A DNA stretch of 64,000 nt from a bacterium (GTDB lineage Bacteria; Electryoneota; RPQS01; DYHQ01). Positions within the stretch are counted from its first letter, which is position 1; each line of letters begins with the position of its first letter. The stretch lies in contig JAUXGA010000007.1 in NCBI GenBank assembly GCA_030622545.1, positions 88,721 to 152,720 on the forward strand, read 5' to 3'. The translations under genes and the position numbers were made by a program. This document shows positions 27,545-36,274 of the stretch, one piece after another. The notes under the pieces are model-generated. The model made no database searches. It saw nothing but the letters and a program-made list of their open reading frames with translations, and was not told the DNA's origin.

Positions 27545-27844
27545 ATGATTTTAGCAAAAGTCATCGGGACGGTTGTCTCGACGCGCAAAGAAGAAAGTGT
27601 GCGTGGGCTGAAATTTTTGATGGTCAGGCCTGTGGATTTGGACGGCAACGAAACCGGTTCGATTGTGGTCGCCGCCGATGCGGTGGGCGCCGGGCCGGGA
27701 GAAATGATCCTCTACGCCACCGGCAGCTCGGCTCGCCAGACGATTATGACCGACCGACGCCCCTGCGATGCCGTGATTATGGCTATCGTGGATAATTGGG
27801 AAGTCGGCGGCGAAATCAAGTATAAGAAGGACGCGCTGCATTAA
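27545..27844 (+). CDS. BMC-P (EutN/CcmL) vertex protein 1
   Basis: About 99 residues from ATG 27545, giving the family's standard opening [19 protein letters not shown] four codons upstream is the alternative start. The motifs [35 protein letters not shown] and a C-terminal [11 protein letters not shown] are typical. Pentamers cap the compartment vertices. This is one of three EutN genes in the locus. Confidence 0.95.
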   Translation: MILAKVIGTVVSTRKEESVRGLKFLMVRPVDLDGNETGSIVVAADAVGAGPGEMILYATGSSARQTIMTDRRPCDAVIMAIVDNWEVGGEIKYKKDALH

Positions 27845-27930
27845 TTTTCAAATGTGACCCCCCTTTTAAGTACCTATAGGGATCAGCGCTTAAGTGGCTC
27901 ATCTGTCATTCTTGAAATCAGTCTGGAGTG

Positions 27931-28089
27931 TCATTCCCGCGAAAGCGGGAATCCACAATGGGCAACTACTGTGGGGACTTCTATTGGAGGGACCAACTGC
28001 ATGACCATAGGAATTACAAGAGCAATTGCTTATGGCTGGATTCCTATTATGATATCAGAGAGAGTGGATTCCCGCTTTCGCGGGAATGA
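27931..28089. repeat. REP-doublet / MITE-like element, copy 1
   Basis: A 159-bp element whose 26-bp ends are perfect inverted repeats (27931-27956 and 28064-28089). Each end is itself a hairpin, ATTCCCGC-GAAA-GCGGGAAT. A second copy with a similar interior (GCATGACCATAG, CAGAGAGA) lies at 34809-34966. This fits a bacterial REP pair (BIME) mobilised in trans by a RAYT/TnpA-REP protein; no such gene is in the window. It sits in the operon between the EutN and aldehyde dehydrogenase genes and could fold into strong RNA stems. The rest of the 27845-28158 gap holds no gene. Confidence 0.85.
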
Positions 28090-28158
28090 CAATCATTTAA
28101 TATCTCGCCGCGGCATGACGTTAGTGTGCCCGGTAGAAGTATTTTTTCATCTTGACTC

Positions 28159-29598
28159 ATGCTGACTGATGACCAAATAGCCCGTATTGCCGAGCGCGTG
28201 TTTGTTCTTTTAAACAAGCAAAGCACTGCTCCACCTCCGCGAGCAACCGAACCGACGGGTTTGCAAGATTTGCCCGTTGGTATCTTTGCGACGGTGGACA
28301 GCGCCGTACAGGCGGCTACGGAAGCTCAACGTCGCTTCATCGAGCTCACGCTCGCCAAGCGCGAAGACATCATCTCGAGTATTCGGCAGGTCATGCGGGA
28401 TAACGCGACGGAATTGGCTCAAAAAGCGCACGCGGAAACAGGTTTGGGACGCGTCGAAGACAAGATTCAGAAGAACCTGCTTGTCATCGAAAAAACTCCC
28501 GGCATGGAAGATTTAGCGCCTGTCGCGCGCACCGGCGACCGCGGATTGATGCTGATGGAACCCGCTCCGTATGGCGTCATCGCCGCGATTCCTCCGGTCA
28601 CGAATCCGACATCCACGATTATCTGCAACACTATCGGGATGGTTGCGGCGGGCAACGGCGTCGTTTTTAATGTGCATCCAAGCGCCAAGAACGTTTCCAT
28701 TCAGAACATCTATCTGATGAATGAAGCCGTCGTCAAAGCGGGCGGGCCTCCGAATCTGGTCACCGCGATTGCCGCTCCGACGATTGAATCCGCTCAGGAG
28801 TTAATGCGTCATCCCGGCGCACAATTGATTGTCGTGACTGGCGGACCGGGCGTCGTGAAGGAAGCGATGAACAGCGGCAAACGTGCGATTTGCGCCGGGC
28901 CTGGCAATCCACCCGTCGTCGTGGATGAAACCGCCGATATCGACAAAGCCGCGCGCGATATTATTTTGGGCGGTTCGCTCGACAACAACATCATCTGCGT
29001 CGATGAAAAGGAAGTGTTCGCCGTCGCGTCCATCGCCGACGAACTTCTCGCCGCGATGAGCAAACAAGGCGCGGTTCTTCTCGATTCAGCTCAGTTGAAA
29101 CAACTGGAACGGCTTATCTTTACGAAAATCGAAGCGCCCGGAAAACCTGCTATCGTCAACAAGGATTTCATCGGCAAGAATGCGGGTGTTATCCTTTCGA
29201 AGATTGGGATTCCCGCGGGCGATGAAGTGCGGCTGATTGTCGTTGAAGTGGATAAGCTGCACCCGCTGGTGTGGACGGAACAGATGATGCCGGTGATGCC
29301 GCTCGTGCGCGTGGCGAATGCCGATGAAGGAATTGATTTGGCGAAAGAAGCCGAGCAGGGAATGCGCCACACCGCTGTGATGCACTCACGCAATATCGAC
29401 AACCTGAGCCGCATGGCGCGCGTCATAGATTGCTCTATTTTCGTCAAGAACGGCCCTGCAGCGGCGGGACTCGGGTTCGGCGGCGAAGGGCACAGTTCGT
29501 TTACCATCGCCAGCCCGACCGGCGAAGGTCTGACTCGCCCGCGCAGCTTCTCCCGCGAACGCCGCTGTACGCTGGTGGACCATTTTCGGATTACGTAG
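28159..29598 (+). CDS. CoA-acylating aldehyde dehydrogenase, BMC-associated (PduP/EutE-like)
   Basis: 479 residues. Converts acetaldehyde (or another short aldehyde) with CoA and NAD+ to the acyl-CoA, the core step of most metabolosomes. Residues 1-20, LTDDQIARIAERVFVLLNKQ, form an amphipathic helix followed by a Pro/Ala-rich linker, the usual encapsulation peptide. Catalytic domain motifs: PVTNPTSTIICNTIGM, VVTGGPGVVKEAM, the catalytic Cys in NNIICVDEKEVF, and GLGFGGEGHSSFTIASPTGEG. It would take acetaldehyde from the DeoC reaction. No alcohol dehydrogenase or PduL-type phosphotransacylase is in the window, so cofactor recycling is unexplained. Confidence 0.94.
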   Translation: MLTDDQIARIAERVFVLLNKQSTAPPPRATEPTGLQDLPVGIFATVDSAVQAATEAQRRFIELTLAKREDIISSIRQVMRDNATELAQKAHAETGLGRVEDKIQKNLLVIEKTPGMEDLAPVARTGDRGLMLMEPAPYGVIAAIPPVTNPTSTIICNTIGMVAAGNGVVFNVHPSAKNVSIQNIYLMNEAVVKAGGPPNLVTAIAAPTIESAQELMRHPGAQLIVVTGGPGVVKEAMNSGKRAICAGPGNPPVVVDETADIDKAARDIILGGSLDNNIICVDEKEVFAVASIADELLAAMSKQGAVLLDSAQLKQLERLIFTKIEAPGKPAIVNKDFIGKNAGVILSKIGIPAGDEVRLIVVEVDKLHPLVWTEQMMPVMPLVRVANADEGIDLAKEAEQGMRHTAVMHSRNIDNLSRMARVIDCSIFVKNGPAAAGLGFGGEGHSSFTIASPTGEGLTRPRSFSRERRCTLVDHFRIT

Positions 29599-29617
29599 TT
29601 TGTAAGGGAACTTCCTG

Positions 29618-30067
29618 ATGACCGAAATTAATCTCACACAGACAGAAGCGGATGCCCTGATTGCAATGCAGAAGCTTCGCGCGGACGATAACCAGTATAG
29701 CTTCCCAGATTTGGGAGGCGGTTTTACTGCTCCACTAATCTCATCTGACAAACGTGAGAAATTCCTGTTGGATGTAAGCAGGGGACGCATCGATTTAGCG
29801 AAGGTCAAGTACCAAAACCGGGGGCGCAACATAGTGGTACTTGTTCGTCTAGACATGGCTGGACCATCGCACCGCAACCCCGACGATCAGGAGATTCCAT
29901 GTCCACATCTTCATATATACAGAGAAGGATACGGTGCCAAGTGGGCAATTCCGCTTCCCACTGGAGTATTCACCGATCTAAATGACCTAAGTAAAACACT
30001 TGATGAGTTCATGAAGCACTGCAATATCACGGACCCACCAGACATTATACGGGGGCTTTTCACATGA
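29618..30067 (+). CDS. DUF6978-like protein
   Basis: 149 residues, probably the DUF6978 family of unknown function ([18 protein letters not shown], then [40 protein letters not shown]). It overlaps the next gene by 4 bp, so the two form a translationally coupled pair, and it starts 19 bp after the dehydrogenase. Genes like these are usually seen near phage or defence genes rather than in microcompartments. Lower GC than its neighbours suggests an insertion. Family call from memory of the motif; function unknown. Confidence 0.7.
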   Translation: MTEINLTQTEADALIAMQKLRADDNQYSFPDLGGGFTAPLISSDKREKFLLDVSRGRIDLAKVKYQNRGRNIVVLVRLDMAGPSHRNPDDQEIPCPHLHIYREGYGAKWAIPLPTGVFTDLNDLSKTLDEFMKHCNITDPPDIIRGLFT

Positions 30068-30831
30068 TTGAAGATGTTCGCCGTTTACTTGATGATTATA
30101 TTGCTTGGCTACGAGATAGAACCAAATTGCGTGAAATAAACGGGGATTGGGTCGAGATTACTACTCCATACCTCGATCGAAACAACGACTATATTCAGAT
30201 CTATGCCAGGCGCGAAACACGAGGTTATCTTCTGACTGACGGTGGGCAGACCATTTTAGATTTGGAGCAGTCGGGGTGCGGTCTTGATACGCCGAAGCGT
30301 CAGGATCTCTTGAATATGTCGTTAAGGGGTTTCGGAGTTAATCTTGCCGATAAAGCCATCGAAGTTCACGCCGACGATAACTCGTTTGCATTACGCAAGC
30401 ACAACCTCGTTCAAGCGATTCTCGCGGTCAACGACCTTTTCTATTTAGCAAGCCCCATCGTGGCAAGCCTCTTTTACGAAGATGTGGTTGCTTGGTTGGA
30501 GTTATCAGAAATTCGTTTTACTCCGAGGGTTAAATTCACTGGGAAGACTGGTTACGACCATCTCTTTGATTTTGTGATACCGAAGTCTCGGCATCAACCG
30601 GAGAGGATCATCCGAGCAATCAATAGACCGGATCGTAACGCTGCTGAAGTAATGGCTTTCGCATGGTATGACACGCGGGAAGTTCGTCCGCCTAAATCAC
30701 GTGCTTACGCAATTTTGAACGACCGAGAGCAGAAAGTACCTTTCAGTGTTCTTGGCGCACTGCGCAATTATGAAGTAAAACCAATTTTATGGAATGAGCG
30801 TGAAGATGTTCGGGAAGAACTGGTCGCATAG
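30064..30831 (+). CDS. DUF1828/DUF1829-type protein
   Basis: 255 residues. N-terminal DUF1828 ([39 protein letters not shown]) and C-terminal DUF1829 ([23 protein letters not shown]). The function is not established; these proteins occur in phages and mobile regions and pair with DUF6978-like genes. Coupled to 29618-30067 by an ATGA overlap. It splits the BMC operon: the next gene is again a shell protein. A two-gene toxin-antitoxin or defence module is possible but unproven. Confidence 0.72.
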   Translation: MIEDVRRLLDDYIAWLRDRTKLREINGDWVEITTPYLDRNNDYIQIYARRETRGYLLTDGGQTILDLEQSGCGLDTPKRQDLLNMSLRGFGVNLADKAIEVHADDNSFALRKHNLVQAILAVNDLFYLASPIVASLFYEDVVAWLELSEIRFTPRVKFTGKTGYDHLFDFVIPKSRHQPERIIRAINRPDRNAAEVMAFAWYDTREVRPPKSRAYAILNDREQKVPFSVLGALRNYEVKPILWNEREDVREELVA

Positions 30832-30885
30832 ATGATAAAATCTTATTCTAACAAATTTTTCGTCCGAATTTACCGATAAATCCAA

Positions 30886-31497
30886 ATGATTCGTTATCAC
30901 GCAATCGCCCTGATTGAATACAAAAGCATCGCTATTGGTGTCGAGGCCGCCGACGCGATGGTGAAAAAAGCTCCGATTGCGATGCTGAAAGCCGGCACGG
31001 TGCACCGCGGTAAGTATTTAGTGCTCATCGGCGGCACGGTCGCAGCGGTCGAGGAATCCTACCGTGAAGGCTTACGCGTTGGGGGAGTCAAGGTGGTGGA
31101 CAAAGTACTGCTACCGGATGTGCATGAACAAGTGCTTGAATCCATCTTTGGATTCCGCCAGAAAATCGAAGCGGAATCATTGGGCGTTATCGAGACTTCG
31201 ACGATTTCCGCGACGGTCGCCGCTGCTGATGCCGCAATCAAAGGCGCGGCGGTTAACATTATTCAAATCCGTTTGGGCGATGGTCTCGGCGGGAGAGCCT
31301 TTAGTATTGTTTCGGGCAAGGTTGAAGATGTCGAAACCGCCGTCGAAATCGGAACCGGCGCTATCGCGGACCGTGATATCGAAATGCACAAGACCGTCAT
31401 TCCGAAGCTGCACTTCAATATGATTCAGGAAATCGACACCGACAGTCGTTTCCATGCCACGATGCGACTGGATTTGCCCGGCGAGGAGGAGAGCTGA
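30886..31497 (+). CDS. BMC-T shell protein, PduT-like layout
   Basis: 203 residues with two BMC domains: [29 protein letters not shown] (about 1-85) and ESLGVIETSTISATVAAADAAIKGA (about 100-180). The order and length match single-layer BMC-T proteins such as PduT. PduT binds a 4Fe-4S cluster through a pore Cys; the corresponding loop here is AGTVHRGKY, with no Cys, so an iron-sulfur pore is not expected. Resumes the shell operon after the DUF pair. Confidence 0.92.
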   Translation: MIRYHAIALIEYKSIAIGVEAADAMVKKAPIAMLKAGTVHRGKYLVLIGGTVAAVEESYREGLRVGGVKVVDKVLLPDVHEQVLESIFGFRQKIEAESLGVIETSTISATVAAADAAIKGAAVNIIQIRLGDGLGGRAFSIVSGKVEDVETAVEIGTGAIADRDIEMHKTVIPKLHFNMIQEIDTDSRFHATMRLDLPGEEES

Positions 31498-31498
31498 C

Positions 31499-31783
31499 GT
31501 GCTTTTAGGTCGCGTCATAGGAACCGTTACTCCGTGCGTGCGCTATGAGGGTTTGGAAGGTGTTCCGTTTCTCCTTGTGCAGCCGCTTGACAAGAAACAG
31601 CAGCCGGTGGACAAACCTCTCGTCTGTGCCGACGTAACGCGGATGGCAGGCCCCGGTGAACTCATCTACTACGAAGGTGGCCGCGAAGCCGCTCTGGCGT
31701 TGCCGGTTCCCTTCGTTCCCGTGGACCACACGATTATCGGCATCGTCGATGATGTCGATTTGCCGCCCGGAGTCCGCCCATGA
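31499..31783 (+). CDS. BMC-P (EutN/CcmL) vertex protein 2
   Basis: 94 residues from GTG 31499, giving the canonical opening LLGRVIGTVTP. The start is fixed by GAGGAGGAG just upstream and lies 1 bp after the previous stop. Motifs: FLLVQPLDKKQQ, CADVTRMAGPGELIYYEGGREA, HTIIGIVDDVDL. Its stop overlaps the ATG of the next EutN gene (ATGA), so the two vertex proteins are translationally coupled. Confidence 0.93.
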   Translation: MLLGRVIGTVTPCVRYEGLEGVPFLLVQPLDKKQQPVDKPLVCADVTRMAGPGELIYYEGGREAALALPVPFVPVDHTIIGIVDDVDLPPGVRP

Positions 31784-32049
31784 TTCTGGCTCGTGTCTGC
31801 GGGAATATTCACTCCACCATTAATCACCCCTTCTACGACAATCGCAAACTCCTGATAGCTGACCGTCTCGGAAAAAACGGCAAACCCAGCGGCGGCTACA
31901 TCATCGCCATCGATGTCGTAGGCGCGGGAGTCGGCGAAACCGTTCTTGTTCTCGATGAAGGTAACGGCGCGCGTCAGGTATTGAACGACCCGAAAGGGCC
32001 GGTGCGCAGTGTCATCATCGGAATCGTCGATGAAATTCAAACCTATTAA
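31780..32049 (+). CDS. BMC-P (EutN/CcmL) vertex protein 3
   Basis: 89 residues: MILARVCGNIHSTINHPFYDNRKLLIADRL, YIIAIDVVGAGVGETVLVLDEGNGARQV, and a C-terminal SVIIGIVDEI. The INHPFYDNRKLL segment is the CcmL/EutN signature. Three different EutN proteins in one locus suggest heteropentamers or vertices with different roles. Confidence 0.94.
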   Translation: MILARVCGNIHSTINHPFYDNRKLLIADRLGKNGKPSGGYIIAIDVVGAGVGETVLVLDEGNGARQVLNDPKGPVRSVIIGIVDEIQTY

Positions 32050-32070
32050 TTTCTAACCTCGGGAGCTGTT

Positions 32071-33177
32071 ATGTTGCGTGATCCGCGTGTCGAAAAGTGG
32101 GCTGATGTTATTGTTCGTTATTGTCTGGAATTGAAAGCCGGGCAGTGGTTTCTTATTCAGGGCAATCCGCTGGCGTATCCGCTGATTGAAGCGCTGTACC
32201 GCAAAGCGCTGCAAGTCGGCGCGAAACCTGATTTGCGCATCGGTTTTCCCGAGCTTGAAGAGATTTTTTTGAACGAAGCTTCTGAGGAAACTTTGGATTG
32301 GGTGTCGCCGTCTGCAAAATACGAAATGGAAAATATCGATGCGCGATTCGTTATTCTGACGACTCACAATACGAAGAACCTTTCAAGTGTTGATCCGTCG
32401 CGTCAGCAGAGACATGCCAAAGCGCGAGGTCCTATCTTGCAAACCATGCTCGACCGCTCGGCGAAAAAGGAACTGAACTGGTCGTTGACGCTCTATCCTC
32501 ACCCGGCGGCGGCGCAGGATGCGGAAATGGGCATGGAAGAATATGCCGAGTTCGTTTTCGACGCGTGTTTGTTGAACTACGATGATCCGGTGGCGGAATG
32601 GAAAAAAGTAGAAGCTCTGCAGGAAGAATGGGTGCAGTATTTGGACAAGGTCAAGCTGCTGCATTTCAAAGCGGAAGGAACAGATTTGAAGGTCGGCGTG
32701 GAGGGGCGCAAATGGATTAACTGCTGCGGCAGGATAAATTTTCCGGACGGCGAAGTTTTTACCGGGCCTCTCGATGACGGCACGGAAGGCGTCGTGAAAT
32801 TCACGTACCCCGCGGTGCAGCATGGTCGGGAAATCGAAGGAATCGAGCTGAAGTTCGAGAAAGGCGTCGTTACCAGCGCCACGGCAACGAAAAACGAAGC
32901 GTATTTGAAGAAGCTGATCGAAGCGGACGAAGGCGCCAAGCGCGTCGGGGAAATCGCTATTGGCACGAACACGCGCATCAAACGCTTCACGAAAAATATT
33001 CTCTTCGACGAGAAACTCGGCGGGACATTTCACCTTGCCGTCGGCGCGGCTTATCCCGAGACCGGCGCGACAAATAAATCCGCCATCCATGTCGATTTGA
33101 TTTGCAATCTAAAGGATGGCGGAGAAATTCTTGCGGATGGAAAAGTGTTTTATCGGGATGGGAAGTTTTTGATATAG
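32071..33177 (+). CDS. M29-family aminopeptidase
   Basis: 368-residue metallo-aminopeptidase of the thermophilic AmpS/PepS (M29) family. Ligands expected for the two metals are all visible: Glu in NFPDGEVFTGP, Glu in RVGEIAIGTN, His in GGTFHLAVGAAYPET and His-Asp in SAIHVDLIC. It starts 21 bp after the last EutN gene, so it is probably in the BMC operon; aminopeptidases are known members of some aldehyde-type BMC loci. A role in trimming encapsulation peptides or supplying amino-alcohol substrates is speculation. Confidence 0.92.
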   Translation: MLRDPRVEKWADVIVRYCLELKAGQWFLIQGNPLAYPLIEALYRKALQVGAKPDLRIGFPELEEIFLNEASEETLDWVSPSAKYEMENIDARFVILTTHNTKNLSSVDPSRQQRHAKARGPILQTMLDRSAKKELNWSLTLYPHPAAAQDAEMGMEEYAEFVFDACLLNYDDPVAEWKKVEALQEEWVQYLDKVKLLHFKAEGTDLKVGVEGRKWINCCGRINFPDGEVFTGPLDDGTEGVVKFTYPAVQHGREIEGIELKFEKGVVTSATATKNEAYLKKLIEADEGAKRVGEIAIGTNTRIKRFTKNILFDEKLGGTFHLAVGAAYPETGATNKSAIHVDLICNLKDGGEILADGKVFYRDGKFLI

Positions 33178-33200
33178 GTCAAAATGGAGAAATGTTATCA

Positions 33201-33893
33201 ATGGATCATTGGTGGGCAAAAGAACTTCCAAGGCTCTTTGAAATATATTCAGAAAGCCAGCAAGATCATGCAGATAACTACTTCAGGGATTTTCATAGGA
33301 AATTGCGTTTATCCAATGCTCTGGAAGCTTTCAAGAAGCTTGAAGATGGATTAAACGAGTTAAATAAACCAGCATGGCAGGCCTTCAAGAGAAAAGTCTT
33401 GCCCTTCGTTTGTAAGAAGCACCCTCTGCACAATTACCAACAACTTGTTGATTGCTTCAATGAAGTGAAAGGATATTTATATCTAAAAAGGGAAGGTTTT
33501 ACAGATATCCAGTTCATACCTGAGGATAAATTAAGCACTCCTGACCTTCGTGCGAACGGTAAAAGGGGAATCGTTTTACTGGAGGTAAAAACTTTGAATC
33601 ACTCCGATGAAGGACACAAGAATACTCGCAATAGGCAGGTAAGGGAAGCGCAAAAGAGTCTACCTGTAGGTTTTATAAATTCCAAGTTAGATCCAGTCAT
33701 AACTAATGCTCGTCAACAACTACTCAGTATAAAAAATGGAAATATCGCGCTCAGAATCGTTTACTTAATCATAAAACTTGACATGGACTGTGCAGTATGT
33801 TTAAGTAATTATGAGGAGCTCGCATCTCTTATTAACGAACGCAACGTGAGGTATTCGGAAATAGAAATCGAATACGAATGTACTTGGGTATAA
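33201..33893 (+). CDS. Hypothetical protein with PD-(D/E)XK-like motif
   Basis: 230 residues from ATG 33201 (GGAGAA 9 nt upstream); an ATG at 33192 is too close to that SD. I do not recognise the family. A helical N-terminal half is followed by Glu88 (CFNEVKGYLYL), STPDLR (Asp115) and IVLLEVKTLN (Glu128, Lys130), in the order and spacing of a PD-(D/E)XK nuclease core. A second helical part follows. It is A/T-rich relative to its neighbours and 23 bp beyond the aminopeptidase gene, so it is likely accessory DNA. Confidence 0.65.
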   Translation: MDHWWAKELPRLFEIYSESQQDHADNYFRDFHRKLRLSNALEAFKKLEDGLNELNKPAWQAFKRKVLPFVCKKHPLHNYQQLVDCFNEVKGYLYLKREGFTDIQFIPEDKLSTPDLRANGKRGIVLLEVKTLNHSDEGHKNTRNRQVREAQKSLPVGFINSKLDPVITNARQQLLSIKNGNIALRIVYLIIKLDMDCAVCLSNYEELASLINERNVRYSEIEIEYECTWV

Positions 33894-33960
33894 AATATTA
33901 CAGAGACTATTTAAAATCTTCAGATATATATAATCCACATAATCCACGGTAGTTATTACA

Positions 33961-34755
33961 ATGAGTAGCTTTGATGACAAAAAAATCCCCTGCCCTTATT
34001 GCCGCGAGCCGGTTAGCGTTAAGGCTTCCCGCTGCCCTCATTGCAGGAAAAAAGTCTCAGACCATATGTGGGCAACAACAGCGCCGGGATCTTACTCGGG
34101 CACAATGATCGGGGTGATAATCGGAATGGCTGTTGGAGCCTTGATTCATTGGAATGACGTGGCTTTTTGCTTCGCTTGTTATCCCCCCGTTTGGCTGTAT
34201 TCATTTGGGGGTGGACTGATCGGTATAGTGATTGGATCTCTAATAGATAGCAAACGAAAAAAAGATGCAGCGAGTAAAAGTACTATGAAGAGACTCCTTC
34301 TTCTGATAATGGGTTTCTCAGCCTTTGCGCTTCTTACATCTTTTGCTCCGGTTCTCTTTGACGGAAAGGGCTCTCTCCTCCATGAACCCGGGCAACGGTG
34401 CTTTATTATATGGGGACATAAAATGGGACTGTGTGCAAGGTGCACTGGTATCCTCTTAGGAATTATTGTGGGCGCATTCCTTGTTCTAAAAAATGTGCGG
34501 GCAAGATTGTTCTTGACGCCTGTGTTCTTCGTAGCGATTTTATCAATCATCTGCAAGTTCATTGGCTACGATTTGCCAATTTGGCCCAGATGCGCTGCAG
34601 GGTTTGCACTTGGAATCACAATGGTTTTTATTTTCCCCATTTTATACGAATGGCTATACGACTTCACCTCACTTCTTCTTTGTTATGCAAGGAATTCGCT
34701 GCTATTCATTCAAAGAAATGCAGGACGCGGGAGCGTCCTGCCTAGTAATCGCTGA
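33961..34755 (+). CDS. Zinc-ribbon / DUF2085 membrane protein
   Basis: 264 residues. An N-terminal zinc ribbon (CPYCREPVSVKASRCPHC, residues about 11-28) is joined to two hydrophobic segments, a Lys/Arg-rich linker and a DUF2085 domain (GQRCFIIWGHKMGLCARCTGILLGIIVG, then several membrane segments). DUF2085 proteins are small membrane proteins with a conserved Cys-x2-Cys-type motif; function unknown. The second REP element begins 54 bp after the stop. Confidence 0.8.
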   Translation: MSSFDDKKIPCPYCREPVSVKASRCPHCRKKVSDHMWATTAPGSYSGTMIGVIIGMAVGALIHWNDVAFCFACYPPVWLYSFGGGLIGIVIGSLIDSKRKKDAASKSTMKRLLLLIMGFSAFALLTSFAPVLFDGKGSLLHEPGQRCFIIWGHKMGLCARCTGILLGIIVGAFLVLKNVRARLFLTPVFFVAILSIICKFIGYDLPIWPRCAAGFALGITMVFIFPILYEWLYDFTSLLLCYARNSLLFIQRNAGRGSVLPSNR

Positions 34756-34808
34756 GACGGACACCTATTATTCCTATCGCAGACGGTTGTCACCATCACG
34801 AATAATTG

Positions 34809-34966
34809 TCATTCCCGCGAAAGCGGGAATCCACAATGGAAACCTACTGCGGGGACTCTTATCGGAGTGACCAATTGCATGACCATAGAAATTAAAGAGC
34901 AATCGCTGATGGCTGGATTTCCATTATGACTTCAGAGAGAGTGGATTCCCGCTTTCGCGGGAATGA
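34809..34966. repeat. REP-doublet / MITE-like element, copy 2
   Basis: 158 bp with the same 26-bp inverted ends as copy 1 (34809-34834 and 34941-34966) and a similar interior. Together the two copies bracket the dehydrogenase, the DUF pair, the distal shell genes, the aminopeptidase and the two accessory genes. 34756-35014 holds no gene. Confidence 0.85.
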
Positions 34967-35014
34967 CACTTCGGACTGATTTCACAGGAATGACAGGCGA
35001 GGAGAGATTAATTT

Positions 35015-36274
35015 CTAAACAAACACGAACGATGTTAAGACATAGACGATACTAAGCGCAACGAGTCCGATGGCTAAAGCCCAGCAGATGATATTGTATG
35101 GCAGGCTGTTGACGTAGTCACCCATGAGCTGCTTATCATTGACAAGAAACAGCATCGGCACCAGAATAAACGGCAGCATCACTCCATTCAGAACCTGCGA
35201 GAGAAACATCACTTCGATAAGCGGCAGACCCGGTTTTAAAACGACCAAAACTCCGAGAGCAATCAGCGCCGTATAGAGAATATAGAACTGCCGGGCTTCT
35301 TTGAATTTCTTGTCCAGACCCGATTCCCAGCCGAAACCCTCGCAAATACTGTAAGACGTCGAAAGCGGAAGAATCGAAGCGGCGAACAGGCTGGCGTTTA
35401 AAAGCCCGAAGGCAAAAAGCAACGCGCTGAATTTGCCCGCGAACGGTGTTAACGCCTGAGCGGCTTCCGCGGCTGATTCGATACGAATTCCATTTACGAA
35501 GAGCGTTTCCGCGCAGGTGACGACGATAAAAAGCGCGATGATGCAAACGGCAACGCCTCCGAGTATCGTATCGAGACGCGAATATTTATAGTCTGCAAGT
35601 TTGATGTTCTTTTCCGCCACGGACGACTGTTGGTAGAATTGCATCCACGGGGCAATCGTGGTTCCGAAAAGCCCGATAAGCATCAGGACGTACGTTTTAT
35701 CGGAACTGAAATGCGGCGTGACGAGCGCCTGACCGACATTGCTCCAATCCGGGCCGACACGAAATCCCGCGATGATGTACGAGACGTAAAAGAGCGTCGC
35801 GACAAGGAAGATTTTTTCGATGCTGGCATACGTCCCCGCAATGACGAGTCCCCAAACCGCGACACCGGCCAGCGGTACCGTCACCCATCGCGGAATACCT
35901 AATATCTCACCCGCCGCCGCGACACCTGAGAACTCGGCGATGATATTCCCGAAGTTCGTCACTAAAAGCGCGAGCATCAAATAGAACGTCCACTTCACTC
36001 CGAAGCGCTCGCGAATCAAGTCCGAAAGTCCCTTGCCCGTCACCACGCCCATGCGATTGACCATCTCCTGTACGATGATAAGGGCGAGCATCATTGGGAT
36101 AAAAATCCAGAGCGTCTTCAGGCCGAAATGAGCTCCGGCTTGAGAGTACGTCGTGATGCCGCCGGCGTCGTTGTCCACGTTGGCGGTAATCAGTCCCGGA
36201 CCCATCACGGCGAAAAAAATGGTGATGCGCGTCCAGAGAGGCGAGACTCGGGTTTTGATTTTCACGGGGTTCAT
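35015..36274 (-). CDS. Nramp-family divalent metal transporter
   Basis: About 419 residues from the ATG at 36274, whose A is shared with the stop of the upstream gene (TGATG), indicating coupled translation; an upstream start at 36292 would add six residues. Roughly eleven membrane segments. The first-helix motif is GPGLITANVDNDAGG, where true Mn/Fe Nramps have a DPGN-type motif; here it is NVDNDAG, a variant seen in Nramp-related magnesium/other-ion transporters. The sixth-helix region reads IAPWMQFYQQSS rather than the metal-coordinating MPH. Mg2+ or another ion is therefore possible, which fits the MgtE-like partner. Confidence 0.85.
   Translation of the reverse strand: MNPVKIKTRVSPLWTRITIFFAVMGPGLITANVDNDAGGITTYSQAGAHFGLKTLWIFIPMMLALIIVQEMVNRMGVVTGKGLSDLIRERFGVKWTFYLMLALLVTNFGNIIAEFSGVAAAGEILGIPRWVTVPLAGVAVWGLVIAGTYASIEKIFLVATLFYVSYIIAGFRVGPDWSNVGQALVTPHFSSDKTYVLMLIGLFGTTIAPWMQFYQQSSVAEKNIKLADYKYSRLDTILGGVAVCIIALFIVVTCAETLFVNGIRIESAAEAAQALTPFAGKFSALLFAFGLLNASLFAASILPLSTSYSICEGFGWESGLDKKFKEARQFYILYTALIALGVLVVLKPGLPLIEVMFLSQVLNGVMLPFILVPMLFLVNDKQLMGDYVNSLPYNIICWALAIGLVALSIVYVLTSFVFV

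Noticed and set aside
27931..28089. CRISPR-like repeat pair
   Set aside because: Only two inverted ends per element, not direct repeats with spacers; a REP doublet fits better.
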